This document shows, piece by piece, positions 38,933 to 51,013 of a stretch of DNA of 64,000 nt. This DNA is from Struthio camelus. Its lineage: Eukaryota; Chordata; Aves; Struthioniformes; Struthionidae. Numbering within the stretch: the stretch's first letter is position 1; each line of letters starts with the position of its first letter. The DNA is taken from the NCBI RefSeq assembly GCF_040807025.1, contig NC_090945.1, positions 73,295,088 to 73,359,087 on the forward strand, in the 5' to 3' direction. The position numbers were made by a program, and so were the translations under genes. The notes under the pieces are model-generated. The model was given only the letters and a program-made list of their open reading frames with translations, did not search any database and had not been told where the DNA came from.

Positions 38933-39860
38933 CTAAAAAACAACGACATATAAAAGATAAGAAGATTAACAGAAAGTCTTATATACATATTCTTGATCTT
39001 GCTACTCTATAATTAACAAACTGGATTAAAAAAGTAAAGAAACCAATGCTGTTATCTTATAATGAAATACATTATTTAAAAAAGAGATTATATGTGACTT
39101 CTTACACAAATGTTTTTAATAGCAAATTCCAAGCTTTTACTTAAATGATCACAAGATAGTACACTAAGCACTAATAAGATACTTCAAATGGATCTGGCTT
39201 TATTTTAGTGTAGCCCTAACTTTATATTAAAGCTTACTTCAAAATAAAGGGTCTAAAATAACTTTATAATATAATAACAAGTAAAAATTAAGACTATAAA
39301 TAAATATGTTCACCTGTATGATTGGTTAAAGGGTAAGACAAAATGCACCCTTCTGTTTAGCAAAGAACGATACAAAATTTATTTATCTTCAAATCAGCAA
39401 ATGTCAAAGGATATCAAGTTGAGTTTCTTTAAGTGAATAACAAAAACTCTTACGCAAAAGAAAGTTAAACTGTGAATCACAGTCCACTCGTAATGGATTT
39501 CAAACAGGATTAAAACTGGATTAAACTGATTTCAGACAGGATTAAATCAAAAATGGGTTAACTCAATAACTACATTGCTGCCACACATCTGACGGGACCT
39601 ACAAAGAAGTGAACGTGAGAGGCAAACAATATTCTACAGTATATTCTTTATGAGAAATTGTTTAAAACAAAATTCAGATGTCCTAGCCATACACAAGCGT
39701 CCTTTGATAATACCACTCTCACACATCACGTTTCCCCTGCAACACCCCATGCGGAGGGACGCAGCATTTGGAAGCACAGACCAGTGATTGACAGCGTGAC
39801 TGACAAGCTCTCCCCACCGTACACTGCCATTCACAGAACTGGCACTCCGACTGGGTCTGT

Positions 39861-39926
39861 TTGGGGGTTGGACTAGATGATCTCCACAGGTCCCTTCCAA
39901 CCTCAACCATTCTGTGATTCTGTTTT
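39861..39926 (+). mobile_element. CR1 LINE 3' tail
   Basis: This holds gggggttggactagatgatc, then tccacaggtcccttccaacc and tcaaccattctgtgattctg, a near-consensus CR1 3' end including two copies of the 8-bp ATTCTGTG terminal repeat. It is plus oriented, within the intron between the sixth and seventh visible EVC2 exons. The 5' boundary is unclear. Confidence 0.9.
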
Positions 39927-42900
39927 CCTGCAGGACACCATGGATGGTGGTTAGATGCAGTTCCCCTCTCACCCATCCTTAGATCCTTCTACCCGAGCTT
40001 GTCACTCTACAGTTCTCTTTATAGTCAAAGAGGGGGGAATAGGTACTTCTAATTGCATTTCAAACCCTAAAAATACCTATTTGTTTCCACTGACAAGTGT
40101 GGATGTCTGGATTAGAAGTCGATGGCTACACTGCACATCTACATTTGGGCAGCTCAAACCTGAAAGACGGTAAATGACTATCAGCTTGATTTTACACCCC
40201 CTTTTTGTGCTTCAGAGAAAGAAAGCTCATACTTCACTAACTGGTGTTTACAGCAATCGCTGCATTGCATTTTGAATAAGCACAGAAACATGCCATCTAT
40301 GACATTACTGGATATCAGAGCATGGTTTTTTTTCCTCATTCCATCTCTAAACTATGTTCCAGTCGCAAGAAATGTTATTTGATAGGTTTCTAGTTATACA
40401 AAAAATAATTTTTCAGAAATCAGTATTTTCCAAGACACTAGTTATTTTATCAGAAATGCCCAAACAACTACTGCCTGTGCCATAATGCAAGAATCGTGGC
40501 CACCAGAGGAGGAAACTCAAAAACTTTTAAAGATGTTTCAGTTCAGCTTACTATCACCGTGGTACCTGCAAGCAGCTTCTGCTTCTCCTCCTCGTAGTTC
40601 CATGCTGTGAAACTGCTCCCAAAAACTGCCCCCCAAAAGCCCAATCGTAGTGAAGGGAGGGAAGAGAGAAAGGCGCTCCCAGAGGTGCAGGGGTTTGGTC
40701 AAGCCCCAGCAGGTCCTGCTGGCTGCCCTGGCAGCGACACCCATAGGACTGCCACAAGGCTTCGGAAAGCCCTAGAGAGCGTGAGGGGCACACCTATCCC
40801 AGCCACTCGTTGCCTTGTACCCTTACGGCTCTGATGTGTTATGCATTTGCAGGAAAAGGACTATAAACTCAATGCCCAGCAAGCATCAACTAGAACGCGC
40901 CAAAGAGGAACTGAAACCATTTGGCACTGCACTACCTCCCATTGGTAGAAGAACTAACTTTGCCCCTCAGAATCTCTCAGCACAAATAAATAGAGATGAT
41001 ACGTACTCAGGACTCTGAAGCTGGATTATCTTCCTATTTATGCTGATCAGAATTATATATTATTGACTATATTCATGATTAGCTTTAAAGAATCATTTAA
41101 AAAGACTTCCACTAAGTTCTTAGATCCTGAAATACAATGCCTATCAATTTTCTCTCAATTTTATTGATAAGACAGCTGCCAAGAGTGATTGCATATCATC
41201 TAAATTTTATCATCCAGTAGACAGAGCTAAATTTAAAATGAGATTTGCAACCAGATATGCTTATCACACAAGCCCTCGTGAATATTCTCCAAAGTCTCCA
41301 TTAAATCATCTGGAATGTCCTTGAACACAAGAGAAGGAAGTTATCTGCAAGCATATTTCTTACTAATATGACTGAAGCCAAACACAACACAAGAGTTAGA
41401 AATTTTCCTATAGACACAAAGTAGAGGCAAGACCCATTTTCAAGATATTTCACAGAACCTTCATCTTCAACAATGGATATTGTCTCTTAATGTTACTGTT
41501 ACTCTAAAGAATTGATCTTGAATAATAAGCAGGTGTAGGATTTACTATTTAGTAAGTAAGCATACGGCTTATCAGTAAAAATATGGGGTATATGAGTTAG
41601 GAGGAGAATTCAGCTCACAGATCAGATTGGAAATATGGTATCCAAAATGCTAAAAACTAAGCTGTTGTTTTGGAACACTGGAGGCAGAGGTCCCCAGTGA
41701 AAAGGAACGAGACGGCCAGAATTTGGATTTTATGGGAAAAGAGCTGTGCTGTCCTAACATGCTGAGTATTTGCATGAAAAAAGTAGATGACTTGTACCTT
41801 GAACTACATCCAGAAGTATCTATTGCTTGCTTCCATGTTCCAGCTTGCAGTGAGGAAGATTTGATAATAATACTAAAATACATACATCTTTGACATTCTT
41901 TGTAGGAAGGTAAGAAATCTGGTTAAGATGAATTTGAGACCTTTTGTTCTCTGTGCAATGCTTTTTACTGGAATGCTAATAACTTTAGCATTTCTCTTCT
42001 AATCTCGCAATCTAACGGTTCTTGAGCATTCAGCAGTGTATACTGTAGCCTAGCAGCACTAACAGGAAATCAAATAAAGATAAAAAACTTCTGTATAGCA
42101 TTCTGCAAATCACAACTTTGATTTTGATTACATAAGACAGCCATTTCCACCCTGACTCAGGCTTTTTCTTTCTTTTTTTCTTAATCTTGTCAAAGTAAAC
42201 TTATTTTAAAAATCCAAAACGTTATTTCAAGATATTCTTATAAGCCAATGACATAAGGCAAAGGCCTGGAGGTAAGACTATTCCTCACCTCAGTGCCAAG
42301 GCAAGTATTTAAAAATCTTCCTTAAAAAGCTAGTGCATCTTCTTAGATGAGACTCAGGTTTTTGTTTTAAAAGGCAATTGAATTAATTAGTATACTACTG
42401 CTCTCCGTTACGCTCTCATTGTGACAAAGGATAAGGTTCTCAAAAGTGATTAGCAATTTTCAGAGCTATGTTGTCCAACTACCCAATTTTTTAAAGTCTC
42501 AGTTCTCAAATTTCCATGGACCAGCTCTCAGCCCTGTTTTCAGAGGTGAAAGTTTTTATCCTAGGTGATTCTTAAAGAGAGAATGGAGTAGAAGCGAGTC
42601 CTTAACAGTAAAACAGATAGAAGCTTTTTCTTCTGGTATTTGTTACCCTACAGGAAGGCAAGTAATTTATATAAGATTGTCAGACAGTCATTTAGATTTT
42701 TCTAACATCTAGTCTCTACCAAGGTGCGCCGGGAGCTGCAACACTACAGCAGACACCACTTTAAGGGGCAACTCATGTTCAAAAGGGTACCAAGCTGGAC
42801 ACCTCATGCCACCGTTCACAACTTTGGCATTGTGGAGCTCTGAGTTTACTTAAAACTAGGAAAATGAAGATGATAGAGAGGATGAGAACAAGTGAATCTT

Positions 42901-45379
42901 CATCACAAGAGACTGAATGATTTATTTTAGGATTTACATTACAATAGCATCAAGTGGTCCTCTTCAAGCATTATAGGGGAAAAAAGTTCAAAAGCACCTA
43001 CTTGACTAAAAGTACATAGCCCTATTTTCAAAAGGACAAAAGCTCTAGAGTCTTTATCCCTACGATGTTCTCTATTCAACATATTAGGGCAGCTTCTCAA
43101 CTAGTATAAATTACTACACCTCGGCTAGCTTGCATGAGTGATGACAACCTACATAAATCGAGGATTTGGCTCTCTCTTTTTTTCCAGCTTTTATTTACAG
43201 GCCTAGGATACTGCCTGCCAGAATACATATATTTTACACTATCTTATCATAAAGGGGGAAAATGCTTGAAGCATGATTTGTTTTGTAGGATGCAAAATCA
43301 GCAAATAACATCTGAAGGCTGCTTTTGTAGTTAGGAACAGGATGTACTATAAACCTTTAAAGATGCAGATAAAAAAAATACACAGAAACGTTATGACAGA
43401 TGTGTGCACACAACTGAATTTAAAGCTAGTCTCTTTCTTCACAGGAGGCTCAGTTTCAGGCACAAAGATTTTAAATGAATTATACATATATGAATTCTGG
43501 GGATGGATGAATGAATAATGAATAGATGAATGAGTGATCACCTTCAGCAGAAGTTTGAACCCATTAAAATGAATGAAGGATAGAGATGAAAATGGGGTTT
43601 GACAACTCCTGCTCACTGTAAGGAAATACAAGAACGTATACTTTAATTGCAGCTCGATTCAAAGGCAAAAGAGATTACATTAATGGCAGAAACACTTATA
43701 CTTTCTTTGTCAACCACTTCAAATGTTAGGTAGCTTTAAATTGTATGTACAGCATATTCCATGAATTGTAAGATTTATGGTCCGAACTGCAAAACTGGAT
43801 ACCATTTGCATATTACTAAGCACGAAGCCATATTTTAAGCATGTTCAAATACACGGGAATGATATTCAGCTTTATCATTCGGTATCGATTCAACATTATA
43901 CAGCAAAGTAACTGCCTTTAACCAAAGAAAATGTTGCCTTACTCAGACTGGTACGACTATTCATCACCATAGATTTTTCCCCTGAGTTTCCTTCTGCCTC
44001 TTGTCAGCTCCCAAATCACAGCTCTACAGAGATATGTTTATGAAAAATCAAAGCTTGCAAGCAGTCCTGACTTCAGTGTGACATAAAAGCTGACGTCAGT
44101 AGAAGCTGGATCAAATAGTTATTATAAACAAATTATAAACTAGTTGTAGACTAAATACCCACTGGCCGCTCTTGAAGCCTTCTATCATTCCAAACAGAAG
44201 CCCAAATTACTATTTCATATTGTATTTTTTAGTATAATATTACTATAGCATCCAACTGCCTTACTGAGGACATACCAACTCTTGCAGGTCTGACCTTTTG
44301 CTGCTGATTCCACTTGAAATGTCCAAATTAAATAATAAATTTCAATTTTGTAAATAGACTATGATTAGTCCATTGTTTGAGAGCATTAACTTCTAAATTC
44401 CTTATTTAGTTCATACTATCTGTCTACAAGTGTTGCTTCAGTTCCAAATATCACAAGTAAAGGAAATGATCTGAAAAAGTAATTGATTGCCTGCAACTTC
44501 AAAGACATTTCTCATGCAAGTCTATTACTGTTGTTTCTCATTTTAGCCCAGCAGGGTCAAGAGACTAAAGAATGTCAATATTTTGACTACTGTCTTTCTT
44601 CCGAGATAAGTAACTGCTACTTCAGAAAGGAAGTGCACAGGTCGGCTCAAAACAGCCAAGAAACACAGTAGATAGAGTCTACTTTTAAGGATTTTCACGG
44701 AGAGATCAATGATACTCTCAGGCACTCTCAGACTACGCTCCAAATCCCTTTCTGTGGCCTCCCAGCTCACTGCATCCTTCCCAGGAGTTTTTATTTCCTG
44801 TCATGTCTGTTTTATAGTATTATAAAACACCACATCCCAGTGCTGCTTTTATAAGCGTTAGTTGGTTAACCATTTCAGAGCTGTTTAGTAGTGAGTATGA
44901 GCTAACAGATTGCAAAAGGCAAGAGAAGGAAACTTTACTTCCACGATCAACATAACGTTTATTTCAATGCTTCTGGTGTCCTAACAGTAATATGAAAACT
45001 AACAATTTTCCTTAGCAAGAGTTTAGTTTCTTATTGGGGAAAGCCCCAAGCATTTGGCTTTTTATAACTAATATGCAGCCATACCACTAAATTAACAAAA
45101 GCAATATTAAAAAGACCTCCAGTGTGCCAGCTGGTGTATATAAAATGGAATAAAATGTGGCTTAGAGGAGCTAACTTCTCAGTTTTAAAACAAGATTTTA
45201 AACACAAATCTAAGTCTCAGTGCTGTTTGTAACATAACAGCTCAGCCATACCCAGTGGTACTTCCGAGTACCAAAAGGGTAAACTTTGGAGGTTAGGGCA
45301 GTAGGTGTTGAAGTCAAAAGTATAAATGGCTCCAGAAAAAGGGTTAAATGCATTCCTGGACAAGAGTTATCAAACTGTT

Positions 45380-45490
45380 AGAGAGCAGCAGACTATCCCA
45401 CTGGTGGTATTCTTGCCTAGGCATCTCCTTTCACTTTTCAGAGACTGCAGGCTGGATTAGATCAACCTTTGCCTTAACAATCTGCAATAT
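45380..45490 (+). mobile_element. Possible CR1/L3-like 3' end
   Basis: The bases gactgcaggctggattagat and caacctttgcc resemble the CR1/L3 tail (GGATGCTGGATTAGATGAACCTTTGG type). Only about 50 bases are informative, so the call is tentative. Confidence 0.4.
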
Positions 45491-45769
45491 GTTAGTATCA
45501 CATTAAAGTAATATCACTGTGAATAAGAACACCAATTCAGTTTTTCCTTTCCTCAGGATATATCAAAAGCACAGGGAAAATATAAAACAAACTCATTTTT
45601 GCCCAAAAACATTCGACTACTGAATTTGATGCTGCAAGCATTTGGGAATCTGTTTCTTCAATCTGCCAATGACACTCTTCATTCTGCACAGTTGTTATAG
45701 CTGAGCGCTGCCTGTTGTCTAATATAGGTACCACCGTAACATTCCTCTGATATGCGAAAGTAAGATTAG

Positions 45770-45890
45770 CTGTATTTTACAAATAAGAAAACAAAGCAGA
45801 GACAGGTTAAAGAACACAAAACAAGATCTTATAGAAAGTCTGTTAGCAGAGAAATGAAAAGCCTCCAAAATCCCAGGTTAGCACTGGCCT
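45770..45890 (-). mobile_element. MIR-like SINE fossil, inverted
   Basis: The bases tattttacaaataagaaaac, aaagcagagacaggttaaag and then atcccaggttagcactgg follow the reverse MIR order (ATTTTACAGATGAGGAAACTGAGGC ... AGGTTAAG ... ACCCAGGT). It is intronic in EVC2. Confidence 0.45.
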
Positions 45891-46428
45891 CATACTTTCC
45901 TTAAGGAGTAACTTTAGACTGGAGCTGTGAGTCTTAAAAGAGTCATCAGAATCAAGGCTCCCTTTCAATGACCTCTGTACACAAAAGCTCCACCTCTATC
46001 CACAAATCTTATAATCTAAGCATCTATTTCTGGGTTTTCAGTAGAGTTAGAAAAGGTCCAAGAGCTAAATCCTGCTCAACTAAGTAAAGAGCAATGGACT
46101 TCCCACATATTTTGAAAGCTCCACTAAGTAAAGCACAGGATATACTGCAGTCTTGCAAACATGCATATATCAAGTACCAGAACCATCAGAGGCAAGAGTA
46201 AGACATGAAATCAGTTCTGTAATTAAACTGTAAAATTTAAAACAAAGTCAAAATTATCTAATTTTAAATAGAACTTCTTGACAAATGCAGGCAAGAGTAT
46301 AGAGATGTATAACTGCTCCACCTCATGACTTCTGTATCTGGATCTTATTCACATTGATAGGAAACAGATTTTTAATAACTAAAAAGTGACAAAATACGGA
46401 CTTCAGTACAGAAAAAAATTGCATTTAC

Positions 46429-46551
46429 CTTATTCAAATTTTCTTCTCTCACCGAGTTTTCATAAATGAAAATTTTTTCCTCTAAAGATTTCTTCAGAAT
46501 ATCTATCTTATTTCTATTCCTGGATCCTGGTTTTTTCATTTTGGAATGTTG
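46429..46551 (-). CDS. EVC2: EVC2 coding exon, sixth visible
   Basis: The exon has 123 nt, 41 codons, phase 0 at both ends, acceptor gtcttacag and donor AAG|gtaaat. The peptide opens QHSKMKKPGSRNRNKIDILK and ends REENLNK. Human EVC2 has QQSKVRKSRSKSKSKGELLKKCIEDKIHLCEEQASEDLVEK here, so the short basic serine/arginine linker and the following helix are both kept. The linker is the least conserved, probably unstructured, break between two coiled-coil segments. Recognition leans on position and phase as well as on similarity. Confidence 0.9.
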
Positions 46552-48103
46552 CTGTAAGACGATAAGCACAATGCTGAGTATTCGTAAAAGGCAGACGAAG
46601 GTGCCTTTTATTACTTACTACAGTATTACTTTCTATTATTGGGGGAAAAACCACCAACGAATGAAACACTTGGCAAGGATTACTTTCACTGAGAAAATAT
46701 TCTCTGAAATTGATGCGCTAGCTATTCATTCAGAAGACTCCTTTCAGACATTCAAAGTTGGAAACATTTTGGTAATTTCTTTCAAGTAGAATTATATATT
46801 CATCCTTTCCACGAAAACTGCCAGCACATAAATTTTATTTTAAACAAGCTTAGCAAAGACAATATGCAAAGATTTTAACTGATACTTTGTCTCCTCAGCG
46901 CTGTTTAAAATGAACAAAGAATATTAATTTAAGAACTACATTGTTTTCAAGACACACTTTAAGAATCACAAATGAACCATGATAGTATTAAGGGGCACCG
47001 TTCCAAGTAATCAAATTATTCTTGACCTTTATATTTCTTTACAAGAATATCATCTAAGTATAATGTACTCTTGGGGAAATGATAACATCTGTTCAACTCT
47101 AAGGCTTTGCAAAGTCATCTTCCTTCTTCAGTACTTCAGAAATTACTAAGGTTTTGAACTAGGCTAATACACAGTACAATTAACCCAAGTTAGTTTACAC
47201 ATTTAGATAACATTACTGAATCAAACCACAGCACGTGAAAACCCTTCTCTTATGACGCTATACCAACAATTCATACATAAACCAATTTTACTTCTTCTGT
47301 TTAAGAACTGAAGGTAATTTATGAATCCACATTTACATTTCACTGGAGAATTAAACACCCTTCACATATTTCTTAAAAAAAAAAAAAAACAGAAAGGTGA
47401 ATTGCTAGATTTGATAGACAGACAGACTTCTTGTAGGGAAAGACTCTTTGAGTGAGTATGCCCGATCTTCTGTTTATTTCGACTTTAAAAACAAATAAAC
47501 AAACAAGAAAATACCACACTATATGCCTGCTTCTTTTGGAAAAAAAAAAATCATAAATCCTGCCCAAATTATTTCCAAGAACAGCCAGCTATTCAGGAAT
47601 TTTGCTTTTCTAAACAGACAAGAGAGTCGAGGACATTCCCCTTAAAAAAAAGCAAATGTCTCCTTACTTGATGTAGTGTCCCACACATTAATGATTTCAA
47701 TTTAGTAATGTAGCAATGCACATGGGTGATCAAAGAAATCTCAGTTTGGGATGTAAAGGACCAAACTTGTCCCTTAGCACTGCACCAGTTATTCACCTTT
47801 CAGGGGGCTCTCTTCAGAGACACAGCCCTTTTCGGATACCCATTTGTCCCTTTATACCTATGCCTTCATCTTGAGAAAGTTGCAGGACAGCAAGCAACAA
47901 AAATATACAGGAGTGTGTGAAGACGACATGTTTATTCACCGCTGCCCAGACTGCACGTTTAAGGTCCGCAGATCCACACTGACGGGAGCAGCGGGCACCG
48001 CTGTCCCCCCTCGATGAGCAGCCATGGACCTGTGCCTGCGGATGAAGTCAACACCCTGCAGATAAGTTCACGGCAGCGTGACATGTCCCCACGCTGATCC
48101 CAC
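46552..48103 (-). other. EVC2 intron between fifth and sixth visible exons
   Basis: 1.55 kb, GT-AG (gtggga donor). Its first 170 bases form a GC- and CpG-rich patch ending in a minus-strand AATAAA; the rest is AT-rich. Confidence 0.85.
47931..47936 (-). terminator. Candidate intronic poly(A) signal in EVC2
   Basis: AATAAA lies on the minus strand 168 bases beyond the donor of the fifth visible EVC2 exon, at the end of an unusually GC- and CpG-rich patch. A T/GT-rich stretch follows (cctgtatatttttgttgctt on the minus strand), as expected downstream of a cleavage site. Confidence 0.35.
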
Positions 48104-48304
48104 CTGTTTGCTGGGCATCGCTAAACGCTGGTCCACTTTCAGCAGCTCTGCTTCCCTCCATGCCGACTCGAAAGCCTGGAGCAAAGTTCTCCCTCTTATT
48201 CTGGGCAGAGCCAAGCTGCCGTCCATTTGGGAAAAGCAGCAGTGGAACTCTTGCCTTATTTTAAGCAATTCCTCTTCAGATAACGACAGGGGTAAACTTT
48301 GCAG
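48104..48304 (-). CDS. EVC2: EVC2 coding exon, fifth visible
   Basis: The exon has 201 nt, 67 codons, phase 0 at both ends, and donor CAG|gtggga. The peptide LQSLPLSLSEEELLKIRQEF ... MDGSLALPRIRGRTLLQAFE ... AWREAELLKVDQ matches human SLSEEELLRMRQEVHGCFAQMDRSLALPKIRARVLLQ very closely, the best-conserved block in this window. The acceptor is a tandem one: aacag followed four bases later by gcag. Only the second AG keeps frame with the previous exon, so the start was set there. Reading through the donor would add VGSAWGHVTLP and a stop at 48068-48070 (see findings). Confidence 0.95.
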
Positions 48305-48311
48305 CTGCCTG
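48305..48311 (-). promoter_or_regulatory. Tandem 3' splice site before fifth visible EVC2 exon
   Basis: After a T-rich tract the minus strand reads aacag then gcag, giving two AGs four bases apart. The upstream AG has the better spacing, but using it inserts four bases and leads to a stop within about ten codons. The downstream AG keeps the frame. Confidence 0.6.
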
Positions 48312-49192
48312 TTAAAAAACAAGAAACATCAACTGTTCTGTGATCCAGGCAAAAACTAAAAAGACACGCACAAAAATATTTTACGTCACAATGATCATCC
48401 CTTCCTGTCGTATTCACTCATCAGGTAAATATTTCCAAACAGGATTCAGTCGTTTAACAGATTCAACATGTCCTTGAGGATACTTTCAATTTTATACACA
48501 GAAACTCCTGGCCTGTAAAACTGCATGGTCAAGAGGAAACAGATTATAAATAAATGAATTATCTTAACATTTCAAGTATAATCAACGAACACACAGATAT
48601 TGCCTGTGCACAGAACTCTTCCACCACTTCAGGTACCGTACAAACCCTGAACATCAGGGCTCAAATCAACAAAAAAGCTTCCCTTAAAGCCTCCTTGTGC
48701 TTCACAGCACTATTTAACCGCCACTGTTAAATATGTTTCCTATAAAAGGGAGGGAAAAAATAAGGTACCCCTTCATTATAAACTCCTACATATTATCCAT
48801 CCCAAAGGTTTGAGTGTAGTCTTTGTAATAAAGCTTCCAGTAATCTCAACAACATGGATTATATTTTAGCAGCAGTTTGAATCATCCCAAAATTCTTACT
48901 TGGTAGGGGCAGAGTTCCCCGTGTGGAAGTCTGCAAACTGCTCCTCAGGTCAAGCTGAAGTTGACTTAAAAAAAAAAATGCTGAAGTCTAAATTCATCTT
49001 CCAGTTGTGATTAACCCTAGACTACCTTCATATAGTGACAGCTTTTAAGGGGCTTTTTGACAGAACTGTTGTGCAAAGGTATTTTTTATATATATTTTTC
49101 AGTATTTTACTGGAAAAGTAAGCAGCTTACTGTTGCTGTAAATAAAGATAGTACCTAACAAACGTAACAAGGCAGCACTGCAGACTGGAACA

Positions 49193-49300
49193 CAATCATC
49201 ATGGAATCGTAAGTTAGAAATAGGAAAGACCTGCTGGGTCATATAATCTACTTCCCTGTTTGTGTGGGCTTGTTCTCAGCAATACATTCAGAGATAATAA
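49193..49300 (-). mobile_element. Old CR1-like LINE 3' end, inverted
   Basis: The bases tcatggaatcgtaagttag and ggaaagacctgctgggtcat, then ataatctacttccctg, resemble the reverse complement of an ancient CR1 tail (GGTCATCTAGTCCAACCCCCTG type). It lies in the intron between the fourth and fifth visible EVC2 exons. Confidence 0.5.
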
Positions 49301-50453
49301 GACAAGTTAGAAGATACATTGAAATAGCTTACAGAAAAATATTTAAAATATTCAATAAGATACTTAATGAAATGAGAACGAAAGGAATACACAAATGTAC
49401 TTCTCCAACAAAGACATATTGGGCAAGATCTCTTTGTGTGTGTTTAAGTTTATGTGTGCACCTGCCTGTGTGTATTTTTATATGGTTTTATACTGTGCAG
49501 CAGAAAAACTTATAAAGATGATCTCTGGACAAAACTGCCTAGGCAAAACTGTTCTTCTTTAAAGATGAAATATGAAGGAGAAACCTTAACTAATGTTTTT
49601 TTTTCTCTTCTATTTCTCATACCTGGTATGTTTGGTCCAGAGGCGAACTGTCTAACATGGGATTGCCTGCTCCAGCTACATCTTCTAAAGTTGCAATTTT
49701 GATAGCAGTCTATATTCTCATGTTCCCATGTTTCTTACAACGTCAGTCTTATTACATAAACATTATATAGGAAATACAGTGCTGGTGGTGTGCTACACAG
49801 ATAGCACAACAGCTAGTCAAAAATGTACATGAAAGCTAAGAAAATGCTGATAACCTCTCAAAGAGGTTGAGAGGTGCAAACCTCTCAAGGATCTTGTTAT
49901 CCAACCTGTGCAACACCATGCATGCAGATGTCACCTGCAGTCGTGGTCCCTCCCCCTGTAGGGTCTACCAACAGCGGCAAACCATCCTCCCCCACCTCAC
50001 ACAGGTCACATGGTGGGCAGCAATGGCTGAAAGGTGCAGTCAGGGAGAGTGAAGGGCTCTGCAACATCCCTGACGCTGCGTGCTGGGACTCCTTGCTAGC
50101 CCCAGACCCTCAGTGCCAGGGGCGAGCCGTCAGCTGGTTAAATCGGCCAAGCGTGACTTGTGGCTGGAAGGAATTAGGCCTGACATACTAAATGACATTT
50201 CTAAAGTACTGGACCTCTGAGAGTGGACCGAGAATAAAAATGAAAGACATGCAACTGAAATCTCACACGCAGTGAACAGAAATATTAAGATGTCACTCCA
50301 TCTTCTTAGTTTTAAAAGCCAGTGGAAATGCCACTGGTGCATTAGGAGTATCAGCTCACCCTGCTGGTTCTGCAAGGGCTGAGCACTTGCAAAAAATCAA
50401 TTCCAAGGCATACAACAGATAATTGATCATTAAGAATTTTATCCAGATAGGTG

Positions 50454-50519
50454 TTAAAACTCCTAGCTGAGCTCTACTTATAAGCATTAAAACTCCTAGC
50501 TGATCTCTGCTTGCAAGCG
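50454..50519 (+). repeat. Two-copy 33-bp tandem repeat
   Basis: The unit ttaaaactcctagctga... is repeated twice with five differences. It lies 30 bases beyond the donor of the fourth visible EVC2 exon, inside the intron. Confidence 0.85.
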
Positions 50520-50548
50520 TTAACTAAGAGAAGGGAACGGAGAGATAC

Positions 50549-51013
50549 TTGCATGAATACTAATTGTTCCCAGGTCCTTATTTTTTTTTGTTCTGAAAGA
50601 CTCTTTTCCAGTTCTTCACTTAGCTTTTGCCTGGTGAGGGAAAGCAAGTCTTCAATGGCCATGCTCTTGTCACGTTCTTCTCTTTCAAGTTGTTCACGTT
50701 TAACAGCCATCTCCTTTTTATGCTCCTCCACAACTTCTAGCAGGAACATCCGCAACACATTGAGCTTTAACAGTTCTTGCACAAATACTCCATACTGAAC
50801 ACGTTTAAGCTCCTCAATGGTTTTCTCCATTAGACTAAATGTAAGCTCTCTGAGCTCTTCACTGGCTTCATTATCAAGCTTCTCAGTAAGTTCTTCAACT
50901 TCAACAGCATGATCACTCAGAAGACTTTTCCAGTGGCTGATGTAGTGACTGACCTCCTGAGTTGTTTTGAAGGTGTCTCCTAGTGACAGCTGCTCCTTTC
51001 GATGTTCTTTCTG
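50549..51013 (-). CDS. EVC2: EVC2 coding exon, large fourth visible exon
   Basis: This is the largest coding exon here: 465 nt, 155 codons, phase 0 on both sides. The acceptor is aatgaatcag and the donor CAA|gtatct. It starts QKEHRKEQLSLGDTFKTTQE and ends IRTWEQLVFMQ; human EVC2 has HKEQRREQASVGEAFRTVED and RRWEHLIFMK at the same ends. The middle holds ELTFSLMEKTIEELKRVQ and FVQELLKLNVLRMFLLEVVE, matching the human TLTLSLFEKATDELRRLQ region. It is a long coiled-coil stretch with heptad-like leucines. The open frame runs past the acceptor to 51151, but that extension is intron. A plus-strand open frame over the same bases is an antisense shadow. Confidence 0.95.

Larger units (their letters stand above)
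38933..46428 (-). other. EVC2 intron between sixth and seventh visible exons
   Basis: 7.5 kb, GT-AG, the longest complete intron. It contains a CR1 tail at 39.86 kb, possible CR1- and MIR-like fossils near 45.4 and 45.8 kb, and a GC-rich unidentified patch at 40560-40830. Confidence 0.85.
48305..50548 (-). other. EVC2 intron between fourth and fifth visible exons
   Basis: 2.2 kb. It has the 33-bp tandem repeat next to the donor, an inverted CR1-like fossil near 49.2 kb, and a GC-rich unidentified stretch at 49900-50180. Confidence 0.85.

Noticed and set aside
50511..50798. Plus-strand serine-rich open frame
   Set aside because: It is the antisense shadow of the well-supported fourth visible EVC2 exon.
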